DNA of 64,000 nt from contig JBAJFE010000004.1 of NCBI GenBank assembly GCA_037903355.1, positions 1,426,001 through 1,490,000 of the forward strand, read 5' to 3'. The notes beneath the pieces were generated by a model. It was given only the letters and a program-made list of their open reading frames with translations, searched no databases and had not been told where the DNA came from. Position numbers and translations under genes: made by a program. Below are positions 11,401 through 20,478 of the stretch, one piece after another. The DNA is from Trichuris trichiura (taxonomy: Eukaryota; Nematoda; Enoplea; Trichinellida; Trichuridae). Numbering within the stretch: position 1 is the stretch's first letter; every line of letters starts with the position of its first letter.

Positions 11401-11524
11401 TGCAACGGCTAACAGGTTCGGCAGCAACGACGGCCGTCAACATCGTGCGCCGCTGTCGTTTAACCAGTTGCATGGTGGGGCGCATTTGCGTGCCCTCTGA
11501 CCAAAACGGCGATGGTAGTAGCAC
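8417..11524 (-). CDS. pol: Gypsy Pol polyprotein (PR-RT-RH-IN)
   Basis: About 1035 residues without a break. Domains in order: aspartic protease with [13 protein letters not shown] (Asp near residue 56); reverse transcriptase with [19 protein letters not shown] and the catalytic YLDD near residue 345; RNase H with [13 protein letters not shown] and the later [10 protein letters not shown]; integrase with an HHCC zinc finger (HALSHPS...C-x2-C in CLTCQR) and the DDE core ([30 protein letters not shown]). The frame is -1 relative to gag and overlaps its end by about 88 bp; no ATG near the beginning is needed if it is made by frameshift. It terminates inside the 3' LTR. All catalytic residues I looked for are present, so it appears functional. 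Confidence 0.93.
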   Translation of the reverse strand: MLLPSPFWSEGTQMRPTMQLVKRQRRTMLTAVVAAEPVSRCIHLFDHRSGMNFLVDTGAAVSLLPANRIPGNPHRQRKPSTASVYAINGTPVTVHGSKTLTVHFDVLPPAKWTFTVANVETAIIGADFIHHHRLVVDLSNSRVFQSRERSLPVAAISILNEFPSLTSSMTPADTAAHPIQHHIVTTGPPVYARPRRLPPDRLRAAKKEFELLVQMGIARPSNSCWASPLHLVPKKEPGAWRPCGDYRQLNRITVPDRYPIPHLHDVTVKLAGKTIFSKVDLIRAYQQIPVHPEDVPKTAVITPFGLFEYTRMPFGLRNAAQTFQRFMDEVTRGLDFCFVYLDDVLIASSTPAEHENHLKALFRRFVTYGIKINPAKCVFYVKQLDFLGMQISSNGIRPLAEKVAAIRQMPEPKSTTELRRFLGCINFYRRFIPHVAATLAPLESLLSSRTNNRFSFSLEARQAFHSAKEQLAHATMLAHPRENVPLSLVVDASDVTAGAVLQQHVEGKWMPLAFFSKRFQAREARYSAFGRELLATYLAVRHFRHWLEGRNFFILTDHKPLVYAVRHPSNRHNPREIRQLDFITTFTGDIRHIKGANNQVADALSRAQVNALSTVVDTLDIRRLAQAQEADPELVHLRSNSALQIRDITLPDFQATLACDVSQGHPRPYLPHSFRRRTFDLLHALSHPSIRATQKLITRHYVWPGINKDVRLWARQCLTCQRTKIQRHVRTPPKYFAIPDSRFDHVHVDIVGPLPPSRGYTYILTMVDRFTRWPEAVPLMNCKAETVARCFTTAWISRFGLPSIITTDQGRQFQSSFWLALANFLGIQLAPTSAYHPQANGLVERFHRQLKSALTAHVHHSRQWVDSLPLVLLGIRSAVKEDLRHCPAELVYGSSLRLPAVFFSPTTGSKHPSSHRAELDTFFGSVRPTPTRAPLRPCWHVPRGLRTATHVFVRVDAQRPPLSPAYDGPFAVVARTQKTLTLARNGRLETVSMDRVKPAFFSAESAPTDRSPSSLGAGYVADATALLLKHQKTIP

Positions 11525-12327
11525 ACCGCTCCTTGCTCAGTGTCACTGTTGCCTCTAAGCGAATAGGTGCGCCTGACTTGCCTTCGGGACCGCCTGGGCG
11601 AAGGGGAGTGCCTAGGCTGCTGACAGCGCTCTGTCGGAGCGGGACTGCTGCGGCGGCGGGGTGCACCTTCGGAATGTAAGATGAGCTGGCGCACCTTCTT
11701 TTCCAGGTCATCCAACCGTGCTTCTACGCCCTGGGTGGTCGCGTAAACCGGTGAGGCTGACAACTGCGACTCGCGTAGAGCTAATAAGCGATCAGCAAGG
11801 CGAGCAAGCTGCGCTAAAGGTTTCTCTTCAAAGGGGAGCAATGCTGCTTGTACTTGGTGCGGCAGCCGACTCAGGAAAAGTTGTCGGATAATTGATTCAT
11901 TGCCTTGGCTCGGCCCGGCTGGCATCAACTGCTGTAACCGTCGGAGGAAGACGGACGGTGGCCGGCCTGCGAGCTCTTCATCAGTTATAGCTTGGCGGAT
12001 CTGGTGGGCCCTGTCATCCATGAGCCTATCCAAGCACACTGCTTTGAGGGCTGTGAAAGGTGCGGTTTGTTGGTCAGCCGTCAGTATGAAGTCGCGTAGT
12101 GTCCCGAGAGTTTCTTCAGGCATCGCACTAAGCGCGAGCTCGAACATGGTTTCTTCATCCTGGACGTGTCGATGTCGAAAGAACAGATCCAGCCTAGCAA
12201 ACCAGAGCTCGGGATCCGTGGGTAGGAAAGTGGGAACGGCCAAAGGTGTGGGCACTGAGGGCTGGGGTGTCCCTGGCCTGGCCGCTGGCACGGTGGACGG
12301 CTCTGAACAGTTGCCTTTGTTAGCCAT
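11437..12327 (-). CDS. gag: Gypsy Gag (capsid-nucleocapsid)
   Basis: 296 residues beginning [20 protein letters not shown], only about 20 nt after the 5' LTR. The central region carries the capsid-like segment [22 protein letters not shown] followed by a helical body. Near the C terminus sits a nucleocapsid motif [18 protein letters not shown], spaced C-x2-H-x9-C-x3-C. It ends at 11437 while the pol frame, shifted by -1, is already open from 11524. This overlap fits ribosomal frameshifting for Gag-Pol synthesis; the slippery site itself was not pinned down. Confidence 0.9.
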   Translation of the reverse strand: MANKGNCSEPSTVPAARPGTPQPSVPTPLAVPTFLPTDPELWFARLDLFFRHRHVQDEETMFELALSAMPEETLGTLRDFILTADQQTAPFTALKAVCLDRLMDDRAHQIRQAITDEELAGRPPSVFLRRLQQLMPAGPSQGNESIIRQLFLSRLPHQVQAALLPFEEKPLAQLARLADRLLALRESQLSASPVYATTQGVEARLDDLEKKVRQLILHSEGAPRRRSSPAPTERCQQPRHSPSPRRSRRQVRRTYSLRGNSDTEQGAVCYYHRRFGQRARKCAPPCNWLNDSGARC

Positions 12328-12335
12328 TTTTCGAA

Positions 12336-12345
12336 CGGGTCACCA
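12336..12345 (-). promoter_or_regulatory. Primer-binding site, tRNA-Trp type
   Basis: Minus-strand TGGTGACCCG one base inside the 5' LTR end. It resembles the tRNA-Trp primer site known from Rous sarcoma virus (TGGTGACCCC) and from the CsRn1 clade. The gag ATG follows within about 10 nt. Confidence 0.75.
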
Positions 12346-12346
12346 A

Positions 12347-12499
12347 TGTAGTGGGACCGGAAGAGCTTTACTACGCAGTTTACTTTCACACGGCAGTCAG
12401 AATAGAATGAATGACAGTACTCGATACTAGATAGATAGGTATATGTTTTACGGTATCGTTTTCTGATGCTTAAGTAACAATGCTGTCGCGTCCGCTACA
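12347..12499 (-). repeat. 5' LTR of gypsy element
   Basis: 153 bp, TG...CA, identical by eye to the other LTR. Expected to contain the element's promoter. Followed on the genomic plus side by the ATAT duplication. Confidence 0.92.
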
Positions 12500-12503
12500 A
12501 TAT

Positions 12504-13380
12504 AACTAAGATTTTCTCTATTTATCAAATTTTTTTCGGCTTTGGGTATTTTAACCATTTCTTGATGTAGGAAGCATGTTTCACAACTGACCCTGAGCAT
12601 ACAATTACGGTAAGTCGCTATTTTAATCGAAAGTCACACACGAATTATTCATTACTCAGTTTGGGCTGAAACAGTAAAGCGGTTCTTGTTCTTGTGTCCT
12701 ACACTTGACTTAATCGGTGGCCTAATTCTCCCACTTTCACCGCTTCTGCCATCTCAGACTTCTTTTTCAGAGAAAGTATTAATTTTTTCCTTTTCGAGGA
12801 CACTGTCTATCAAGAAAAGTGAAGCAATTCAACCGTCAGCAACTTTAAAAATAGCTGCGCAACTGGAGTGATTCTGCAGTACAAACCAACCTTTTCGAAC
12901 AAATTCTATATTTTTTTAAAAAATTAATTCGTACAATATCCACAGCAGCAGGATACGGAAGAAATCGAGAAATTGCGCAACGAACTAATGACTTTCAAGT
13001 ACTACAGAACTGTTCGTACAACCGTTTGGCTTGTAGTACTAAAATAGATGCCTATTTTGGTCAGAGAAAATTTGAAAAGCTAACAAAAACAGCATCAGGC
13101 TGAATACAGCGTTTTAAAAAACTTCAGCTAACCCTTTCAAAAAATACTGCGATTAAAACTTGCGCATCTTTTACCGTACTGTATGTCAGTTGTTTTTAAG
13201 ACTAATCCTGAAAATCCATGTCTTACTGTAATGTAAGACAATTCTTTTTCTACAGCTTGCCAGAAATTTAGGCTTGGCACTGCCAGATGATTTCGCGCCA
13301 AAAGAGGTGCTCAACTACAACAGTTTTATTCCTAATAGTAAACTTGAAAATAGCTGCAGACAATTCTTGCTAGACGATGA
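12504..13380 (+). other. Intergenic with possible plus-strand exons
   Basis: No complete gene. Several stretches look exon-like on the plus strand: 12588-12609 between an AG and GTAAGT; 12651 onwards, with ETVKRFLFLCPTLDLI and then a possible 41-nt intron; 12951-13013 encoding QDTEEIEKLRNELMTFKYYRT, a coiled-coil-like segment ending at a GTTCGT donor; and 13257-13380 encoding LARNLGLALPDDFAPKEVLN, after a TTTCTACAG acceptor. No family was recognised. The last stretch stays open into the antisense of the slc35b1 last exon, which weakens the case. It may be a remnant or a gene whose ends I cannot find. Confidence 0.25.
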
Positions 13381-14739
13381 TTACTGTACGGCGGCGACGT
13401 TCAACTTTTCCTTAATGGTCAGCTTTGGCTTCTTTCCATAAATGCTGTCCAAAGTGAGCCCAACAAAGACGAGTACAGCGCCAAGCCACTGACGATTGGA
13501 CATTGGATTTTGAAAAAATATGACCGATGCCAGTATGGTGAAAAACTTTCTGGTTGTGGTCAATATTGAACAGGTGAGGGGCCCAAATTCCGATACGGTC
13601 ATAAAAATGAAATACTGAAAAGTTCTTTTTCAGAAACGAAGTTCAATTAAAAAGACGGCCAATTGTTCACCTGTCCAAACGCGCTGGCCAATGAAAATGA
13701 GATCAGGTAAAAAACTACCTGCGGATACTTTTGTACGAACTGGGCGAACGTGAGTATTTCGCCCGTGAATACGACTCCTTAAAAGTTGAATTATCAAGCT
13801 AAACTTTGCCGTTTTTGCACTGCCCAACCGAAAGCTAGAAATAACATTGACCACAAGTTCATCTGGAGCATCATTGGTTGCGATTTGCATATGTAACTTG
13901 CTCTGATTTTGTCTTGAATAGCTCCTGTTAGCCCGTCCATCATTAGCGATACCAACTGAAACGAAAGGAACATAGAAAGACCGAATTTGGCAACAGCACT
14001 ACTGCAGACGCACTAATAACAGCTCGCCTACTCCCAAAGTAGCCGTACTGCCGCTATGTAGTTTTGCTTTGCTATCCTTGTATAGAAACAAGGATACCCC
14101 TGCGATTATAAGCAGCACGAATAAATACTTCGCTAAAGGGTAGCGTTTTCGGGCAACTAACACGCCCAAGACCATAACTGGTATAGGTTTGCAGGATTTG
14201 CCGAGTACCTAAAATTAGAAATTCAATGCCATATACACATTTCATACGATTTGACACCTGCGTCGGATAGGCGATGTATTGCAGTGCCGAGTTACTAGTA
14301 ACCATGGCAGTTAGATAGGTGAAAGCACACATTCCGTACATGTAAGTGGGCGTGTTATCGCTGCTCGCAGAACCCGAAAAGGCCATCACTAAACGAAAGC
14401 AATCCTACGCGAATGTAAGACGAAAGAGAAGAGTTCGACAGCGTACGGATCTTAACAAAAAGTGCGTTAGCAACACATTGTACGAACACTAACGACTGAG
14501 CGCATATGAAAGGCTCCTTATCTGGTCCATATTTTCCTCGCGTGCTTTAAATATAAAAGAATATTACAACGCGCATAGTACAGCGGAAATCGGCATACTT
14601 ACATCTTCTCCTGTATTATGCCGTAGTAGAAATAGCAAATGAAAATTCCCAGCGCGCACACAACTAGTTTCAAAGGTCCCGGATGCTTTTCCATGCCTTC
14701 CGATGGATGATTTTTTGCTGACACTTCGCCTGCACCCAT
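13381..14739 (-). CDS. slc35b1: SLC35B1-family ER nucleotide(-sugar) transporter
   Basis: Multi-pass membrane transporter of the SLC35B1/HUT1 family, located in the ER and described as carrying UDP-sugars or exchanging ATP/ADP. Exons: 14603-14739 (start [15 protein letters not shown], first helix ending [13 protein letters not shown]), 14447-14544 ([12 protein letters not shown]... [15 protein letters not shown]), 14258-14388 ([19 protein letters not shown]), 14014-14208 ([20 protein letters not shown]), from 13955 down ([17 protein letters not shown]... [11 protein letters not shown]), then [18 protein letters not shown]... SAFGQ, and a last exon with [20 protein letters not shown] and [16 protein letters not shown]. 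The motifs follow human SLC35B1 end to end. The C terminus is [10 protein letters not shown], not the KKxx-type ER signal seen in some homologues. One intron uses a GTTGGG donor. Confidence 0.93.
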
Positions 14740-14936
14740 CCTTTGATCGCACAATCCTCTTTTGCCACATAGCTCTTACGCGCAACCTGCTGGCAATGTA
14801 GTTACGCAAACAGTACAATTTGTACCTGCATTCTTGGCTACTGTAGTTTCGGTTTTGCATCTCGCTTACGAAAAATGCTCATTGCTCAAAGGTGGTCGCG
14901 GGACGTTAAGCGTAATGATCGCATGTTGCAATTTTT
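14740..14936. promoter_or_regulatory. Divergent promoter region slc35b1 / LMBR1-like
   Basis: Only 197 bp separate the ATG codons of two head-to-head genes, so both transcription starts must lie within it or very close. No TATA box was identified with confidence. Confidence 0.6.
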
Positions 14937-17093
14937 ATGAACAAGGTTGAACTAGGCTTCGAGCATCCTTTTCACAGTTCCATCAGAGAGTACATAGTAA
15001 GAGCAGCGGACGTTGACTGTTGATTTTGGCTACAATTTTCGCCTTTAGATTTGCCTGCTGCTATTTCTTACCTTGTGCGGTTTGTCTTATTTGCTAATTT
15101 CGTACTTGCGCGTGCCGTTAAGCAGCGATAATCTTTACACATGTAAGTTGAGACTAGCGTATCTTTTTCGCTTATCAGTTGCTTTTGCGTAGGCGAGCAA
15201 AGCGACTACGCAGTTTACCAAACAAGGTTTGCCGCGGTAAAATAAACTTATACGACGCTATTTCAATGCATCTTCAGCACGTGGATATGCACATTCGCTT
15301 TGGCTGTCTCGCTGGCGGCAATTATGTTGATTCCATTTTCCATATTAAGCAACGAACTGTTGGTTTACTATCCGAACAGCTTCTATTTTCGTTGGCTGAA
15401 CAGCTCCTTGCTCAGAAGTAGATTCAACTCTTTTGGCTTGTACGCTTTGGCTGTTGGACAGCCATTTTAGGTTTGTGGAATTTTGTATTCGCCTTTAGCA
15501 ATTGCTGCGTCTTTTTGTTGCTACCGTTTGGTTACTTTTTGCTCGAATCGCACAGCTCCAATAACCTGTTGCACAGCTTTGATGTGATGCCGCGAATTGT
15601 CGAGGCGTCCTTGATGTGCGCCTTCACATTCGGCCTTACGATCCTTGCTGGTCAAGGACTTATTTCGCTGTTCGTGAAATCTCCCAGCGCAACGCTATCC
15701 TTGAAATGTGAGTACCAATTACGTAATTGTTTTCCATCACCTTAGTGACGCCTTGATTTCTTTTAGCGCTGTGTTGGTGGTTTGATAATCTGCCCGAAGT
15801 ATACTCGTGCATTTCCTTGTCTGGTATGGGCGTATTACTTAGTAAGTTGGCAATGGCTTACCATTGGCTCTCCATTTATAGAACTTTCTATTAGCTTGCA
15901 CACCAATTGGCCTTGGTCGAATATTCACAGCTATCAATGAAATAGTCCAGAAACCAAAAGTAAATAAATGACGTCGGTTTATTCCGTATATGTTTCCGTC
16001 AAAAACTGACCAATAGGATTCTGCCGAGCTGCTGAGGAAGCTGAGTCATCTTACCCGCGAGATCGTCTTCAGAAAACGCATATTGTCCAGTACAGCATTT
16101 GCACCTAATTGCTTTTACAGTAGGAAAAGTGTATTCAGGAACGTGGATGAACACAGAGGTTAGCTGTGCGGAAAAGATCGCGTCAACCAAGGTGGTGTCC
16201 GCAGCTTTGGAGTTGTACTGCATTATATGGGATGAACTGTGCGGTATGAATGATTCGAAGCTCTGCTTCAGCTGGATTAAATACGTAACCGCTGCATTTC
16301 TACTAGTCGTACTGTCGGTAGGTGCTTCAGGTTAAAAGCAAAATGCGCTATTTGTACTTTCAGAGCTTTTCCATGATTCTTGTAATAATGAATGTGCTTC
16401 AGCTTATAACGGGACTCAGGCGGTTGCCTTCGCCAGTCGAGGTAAATAGTATTGCAAGAATTCCAATTCAATTCTTCTCATTTCTTTGAAGGAATTCGAG
16501 CTTGGAAAAAGCTCGCTGTCCTTTCTTGGAATATGGGGCGCAGCGCTTGAAATTATCGTTATTTTGTAAGGCCTTGTGTTCGCGTTGTCACACCTAATAC
16601 GACTGCTATTGTAGGTTCTTAGCGTTCACTTCTTTTTACGGATGCTACACCCTTTCGCCCATGCTGTGCTTAAGACCGAAAAGGAAGGAAACGTCAATGA
16701 AGATGATGACAATCAATTGTGCCATCGTTCTTCTGTTGTGCTCCGCGCTGCCCGTGCTGGCCAGAGTGCTTGGCAAGTTGGGTAAACGGTTTGTAACCTG
16801 ATTATCTTTTTTCTTTTGTAGGTATAACGAATTTCGATCTGCTTGGAGAGTACGGTAGATTTAAATGGCTGGGCAATTTTGCCTTCCTTCTTGCGTACAA
16901 TGGCATTTTCACGCTGGCAATGGGCTTTTCCTTCTTTACGTCCGTAGGCGTATCCGTAAGGCAAAAGTTGGAAAAATATGCAAATTCCAAGCGTCAGCCG
17001 CGTTCGCCAAATGCCTTTATTAAAGAAAACACGCTAAAGAACGGCTATGTTTTTCCTGGTTCAACGGTGTTGCCGAAAGAAAATGCTTTCTAA
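14937..17093 (+). CDS. LMBR1/LIMR-family multi-pass membrane protein
   Basis: Member of the LMBR1/LMBR1L (lipocalin-1-interacting membrane receptor) family. Start MNKVELGFEHPFHSSIREYI, then GLSYLLISYL. Exons I can phase: 14937-14996, 15049-15142, 15193-15226, 15278-15417, 15471-15707, 15767-15841, 15895-15959, then the rest to 17093. Family hallmarks in order: CTFALAVSLAAIMLIPFSIL, LWNFVFAFSNCCVFLLLPFG, SCISLSGMGVLL, CTPIGLGRIFTAINEIVQKP, SFLGIWGAALEIIVI, ITNFDLLGEYGRFKWLGNF and a basic C-terminal tail. Around nine membrane segments are expected. The cytosolic loop (about 16010-16250) is poorly conserved and its splicing uncertain; one candidate intron there is 31 nt. The last intron is either a GC-AG intron (donor GCAAGT) or uses GTAAAC and adds Lys-Leu-Gly. 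Confidence 0.88.
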
Positions 17094-17373
17094 GCTCATG
17101 CAGATAACATTGTAAAAATACATCGGCTATTAAAACTTATTTTCACTTCAGTTATATCCTTTTCAGTGTCGGCTGCGTCCTGACTTTTCAGCGTATTTTC
17201 ATTCTTAAGAAAGACGATTTTTTTGGTTGAGCCGTAACGTATATGTCGCTGGTGGGTGGAATATGTGTGCCTGAGCTTTTTGAAGATATAGTGTCTTCGT
17301 ACGGGACCAAATAATTTCATTTTTTGGCTTCTTTTTGTACGGATTTTCTATGTCCCGTTGAAAAAAAACTTTT
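17094..17373. other. 3' end of LMBR1-like gene and PLE boundary
   Basis: 3' untranslated region of the plus-strand gene, then the 3' junction of the minus-strand Penelope element. A segment near 17337-17370 (TACGGATTTTCTATGTCCCG) resembles the outer arm of the foldback element at 340-575, so the element's repeat unit may start near 17330. Confidence 0.45.
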
Positions 17374-17438
17374 ATCAATAAATTGTCCGTAGCTTTCGGG
17401 TGCGAACTTGACCCGTCATCAGCGGTCTAAGGATTGAC
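17374..17438 (-). ncRNA. Hammerhead ribozyme candidate (PLE-associated)
   Basis: Read on the minus strand: outer helix I GUCAAU pairs with AUUGAU (17433-17438 with 17374-17379); inner helix I CCG pairs with CGG; core CUGAUGA at 17416-17422; stem II GGGU/ACCC; GAAA at 17394-17397; a minimal helix III; and the cleavage dinucleotide UA at 17390-17391, predicting cleavage before 17389. The segment linking GAAA to the cleavage site makes AGCU, which is self-complementary and could form helix III between two molecules. Minimal hammerheads with tiny helix III are described from Penelope-like elements and are most active as dimers. One deviation is an extra C between the core A9 and stem II, shared with the copy at 340-450. 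Confidence 0.75.
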
Positions 17439-17532
17439 GTATGAATAAAGTGCACTAGTAACGTGCAACGTGTATAGCTGTTTAAAGGCCAGTGTTTTAA
17501 AGTGGGTCTTGTAGTTCTTTTCTCTTTGTCTG

Positions 17533-19653
17533 TCAGCAGTTCGAGCGGGTTACAATATTCGTCCATATTTCATTTATTTCCGCTCCTTTATCTCGGTTGT
17601 AGGTTGTGTTGTTTCTAGTATACAGAGCTTCCTTAATTTTTCGTAAGCGTGCATTCTTTTCATAACATAAAACTTTTGCGCCAAGGCTTAGATTGCTATG
17701 TGATGCGTGTTCCACAACAGCCGAGGCTAGTATTGCCTTCTCCATGGTGATCCTTAAGTCTGATATTGGTCTTTCACGTTGTCTTGTGTGGTTGTTGCCG
17801 TTGCTGAGAATGTTTTTAGCGTTGTTATAAGTGGTTAACCCCTTTATGTGTTCGTTGAATCTGTGTTCGAGGGTGTTGCCCGTTTCCCCAATGTACACTC
17901 CTGAACAGGGACATTCGATTGCGTAGACTAATCCTGTCCTTTTGTTTTCTGGGATTTTCGTTTTGTCCTTCCGGAGAATTGTCCTGAGGTTGGAAGCTTT
18001 GAAAAAGACTCGGAACCCTAACCGTTTTCCTAACTGGACAATCTTTTCTCCTAGTCCTGCCACATAGGGGATAACTAAGCGTATATCAGGCAAATTACTT
18101 AGTTGCCGTGATTCCTGGTTGCGCAGCTTTTGCTTGAATACTTGGTCAATAAAAGATTTCGGGTAGTCATTTTTGTAGAATGTTTTTCTAATGTAGTTGA
18201 ATTCCGATCGGAGAAATTCTGGATCACATAAATTGATTGCTCTGTTAATCATTCCCGAGAGGATTCCGCGCATTACTGAGCGTGGATGGTGCGATGAGAA
18301 ATTAAGATATTGGTCAGTGTGTGTTGGTTTTCTGTAAACTCTGGTTTTTAGTCCTTGATTAGTGCGAATAATCAGTGTGTCAAGGAAGGGGAGGGTTCGG
18401 TTTGATTCTTTCTCCATTGTAAAAACGATTTGATTGGGGCATACGCTGTTAAGAAATTCTAGAAACTGTTCTTCCTTTCCATCTTTGATAATTACGAAGA
18501 TGTCATCTACGTATCTTTTGAATAGTCGTGGGGCTATTTGCCTATCTACCGTTTTCAACATTTGCCTTTCAAAACTCTCCATGAATATTTCGGCCAGGAT
18601 AGGAGATAGTGGGTTGCCCATAGGGACACCGTTAGATTGTTTGTAGAACTTATTATCAAACATGAAGTAATTGCTTTCTTGCATACAGAATGATACCAAC
18701 TTGACAATGTGGAAAGGATTTAACTTGGTTCTGGTGAACAAATTTGTGTCTGTATTGAGGAGATTGTATAGTGTATCGAGAGTTTTCGAAATCGGAATGC
18801 TAGGGAATAAATCTTTTACATCGTAGCTAACTAAGATTTCGTCCGGTTCTAGATGGTATTTTCGTATTTCGTTGACGAAGGTGTTACTATTTTTGACGAA
18901 GGACGGTTCTTTGCCAGTTAGTGGTTTGATCACCTTTTTCAAATATCGGCTGAGCTCACTTGTGGTGCTGTTAATTGTGGAAACTATTGGTCTTAGTGGG
19001 ACCTCCGGTTTGTGCACTTTAGGCAGGCCGTAGAGCTGAGGGGGTCTGTAATTTGATGTGAACCTAAGATGCTTCGCTATCTTGATGATTTCTGGTTCCT
19101 TGGTTTCTGTGCCGTATGTGATGAGAAGGGAACGAAGATTCTTCCGTGACAATTCTGTAGGGTCATTGGGCAAAGGTGTATAACTGTCGGTGTTCAAGAT
19201 AGTTATCATTTTTTCGTTGTAGGTGGTTCTGTCGAGTAGGACAATTCTATTGCCTTTATCTGCTTTAGTTATAATTCTATCAGGCTGCCTTTTAAGTCGA
19301 TTTAAGCAGTTGACCTCATATCGGCTTAAGTTTGGGGTGGTGTTGAAGCGGTGATCTAGGATTAACGTAGATAAATCCCGCTTGATCTGCGTGGCTTTCT
19401 GTGGATCAACTGAAGATAGGCTATCTTCAACTGAGGCAATGATGTCAAGAAAGGGTGGCTGTTTAGGAGTTGGTACAAAGTTCAGTCCTTTTCTCAGGAT
19501 AGTTTTTTCACTTTCGTTTAGAGGTAAGGAGCTGAGATTTATTACCTTTGTGTTTAGGTCTGAACCACTGGTTCTTTGCGGAGGATTTCTGTAGGAGTTT
19601 CGAGTAGTCGTCGAGAATCTGAAGTGAAGGCTTTCAAATTTTCTTTTTAGCAC
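17533..19653 (-). CDS. Penelope-like element reverse transcriptase/endonuclease
   Basis: 706 residues from MLKRKFESLHFRF. RT blocks: ITKADKGNRIVLLDR, YGLPKVHKPEVPLRPIVSTI, ILVSYDVKDLFPSIPI, the substrate loop NGVPMGNPLSPILAEIFME, and the catalytic RYVDDIFVI followed by FLDTLIIR. The C-terminal GIY-YIG domain reads GLVYAIECPCSGVYIGETGN with the downstream LEHRFNEHIKG and the histidine-containing HASHSNLSLGAKVL. The linker has the PLE-type Cys-containing motif (ECPCSG). PLEs use target-primed reverse transcription with the GIY-YIG nuclease cutting DNA. No stop or frameshift was seen, so this copy may be active or very young. Confidence 0.93.
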   Translation of the reverse strand: MLKRKFESLHFRFSTTTRNSYRNPPQRTSGSDLNTKVINLSSLPLNESEKTILRKGLNFVPTPKQPPFLDIIASVEDSLSSVDPQKATQIKRDLSTLILDHRFNTTPNLSRYEVNCLNRLKRQPDRIITKADKGNRIVLLDRTTYNEKMITILNTDSYTPLPNDPTELSRKNLRSLLITYGTETKEPEIIKIAKHLRFTSNYRPPQLYGLPKVHKPEVPLRPIVSTINSTTSELSRYLKKVIKPLTGKEPSFVKNSNTFVNEIRKYHLEPDEILVSYDVKDLFPSIPISKTLDTLYNLLNTDTNLFTRTKLNPFHIVKLVSFCMQESNYFMFDNKFYKQSNGVPMGNPLSPILAEIFMESFERQMLKTVDRQIAPRLFKRYVDDIFVIIKDGKEEQFLEFLNSVCPNQIVFTMEKESNRTLPFLDTLIIRTNQGLKTRVYRKPTHTDQYLNFSSHHPRSVMRGILSGMINRAINLCDPEFLRSEFNYIRKTFYKNDYPKSFIDQVFKQKLRNQESRQLSNLPDIRLVIPYVAGLGEKIVQLGKRLGFRVFFKASNLRTILRKDKTKIPENKRTGLVYAIECPCSGVYIGETGNTLEHRFNEHIKGLTTYNNAKNILSNGNNHTRQRERPISDLRITMEKAILASAVVEHASHSNLSLGAKVLCYEKNARLRKIKEALYTRNNTTYNRDKGAEINEIWTNIVTRSNC

Positions 19654-20478
19654 TTGTTTCTGCGATATGCCCGAGCTTTAGCCTAGGAAACTGCGCGAGA
19701 AATCTTCATTGCATAGTCCGTTATCCATTTAACTGTTCAATCGTCTGTTTCTGGTCGGTAGACGTCTTGAAAATTTTGCTTAAAGTATAAAGCGTGAAAT
19801 TTCGAATAACTCAAGCTTTTTGATAACTTCCAAGCGAAAAAGTAACGCTCTAGTAAATTTTTGAGCTAAACTCACTTTAAACTCGACGAGAGACGTTTTG
19901 CACTGTAGTAAAGAGCGCTTTTAAGCGTCTATACGCAGTGTATAAACGTATGTTACCTGACTTCCCAATATGCAAATAACTTACCACTAATATAATGTGG
20001 GTCCGTAGCTTTATGCGCTTAGCAAACCTAAGGCATATATGTAGGGTGCGTTCATTGCCAAGCGTGTTACTGTCCTTAGACTAGCTTTACGAAGACGCGT
20101 ATGCTGCCTGCATAAACGTAAATAGAAGAAAATACGTTTAAGTTATTTATAAAAGGTTTGTATATGCTGGGAGACAATTTTCATTTTTTTACGCAACTAG
20201 CAGCAAACCTAATCGAAAGTGTCAGCTTTAAACTCCAAGAAGAGTTAAGTATTGGCGCTACAGTTTTTAGTTACCTGCGCATTTGATTAATATACTGTAT
20301 GTTCCGTACCGTTTTGCAATGGTGCACGTTATCGTTGCGATAATGGACCGCAACGATAACGTGCAGCATTTTTGCTCGGCCGCGAATGGATTTTCAAGCG
20401 TACCGTCAAAATGCGCACTCACGAAGCTACGCTGTTTAGGCTACGTTAAGAAGTTCAACTGCCAAGTACTAGTTGACA
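19654..20478. other. Intergenic, eif4b promoter region
   Basis: No gene. Contains the 5' flank of the Penelope element, then the presumed promoter and leader of eif4b including the perfect hairpin at 20323-20365. A 76-codon frame at 20283-20513 overlaps the eif4b start in another phase and is discounted. Confidence 0.5.
20323..20365 (+). promoter_or_regulatory. Perfect 17-bp inverted repeat upstream of eif4b
   Basis: TGCACGTTATCGTTGCG (20323-20339), a 9-nt loop, then its exact complement CGCAACGATAACGTGCA (20349-20365). It lies 114 bp before the eif4b ATG. It could be a DNA cruciform or palindromic site or a stable leader hairpin if transcribed; which one is unknown. Confidence 0.6.

Larger units (their letters stand above)
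8316..12499 (-). mobile_element. CsRn1-clade Ty3/gypsy LTR retrotransposon, intact
   Basis: A 4.18 kb complete element on the minus strand. The 153-bp LTRs at each end begin TG and end CA, read identical by eye, and are flanked by ATAT on both sides (8312-8315 and 12500-12503), a 4-bp target duplication. Two long overlapping frames encode gag and pol, offset by one frame. The primer-binding site begins TGGTGACCCG, complementary to a tRNA-Trp-type 3' end. The gag zinc motif is C-x2-H-x9-C-x3-C rather than CCHC. A tRNA-Trp primer and CHCC gag motif are the described hallmarks of the CsRn1 clade (Clonorchis CsRn1, Schistosoma Boudicca, Bombyx Kabuki). Identical LTRs and unbroken frames imply a recent insertion. 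Confidence 0.92.
17374..19653 (-). mobile_element. Penelope-like retroelement with GIY-YIG endonuclease
   Basis: A single uninterrupted frame carries an RT of the Penelope type followed by a C-terminal GIY-YIG nuclease, with a hammerhead candidate about 95 bp beyond the stop. The 5' boundary and any upstream pLTR were not found between 19654 and 20280, so the copy may be 5'-truncated outside the coding region. It is inserted between the LMBR1-like gene and eif4b. Confidence 0.88.

Noticed and set aside
19654..20280. Expected second PLE hammerhead/pLTR upstream of the RT gene
   Set aside because: No CUGANGA/GAAA arrangement or copy of the 17.37-17.44 kb sequence could be found there.
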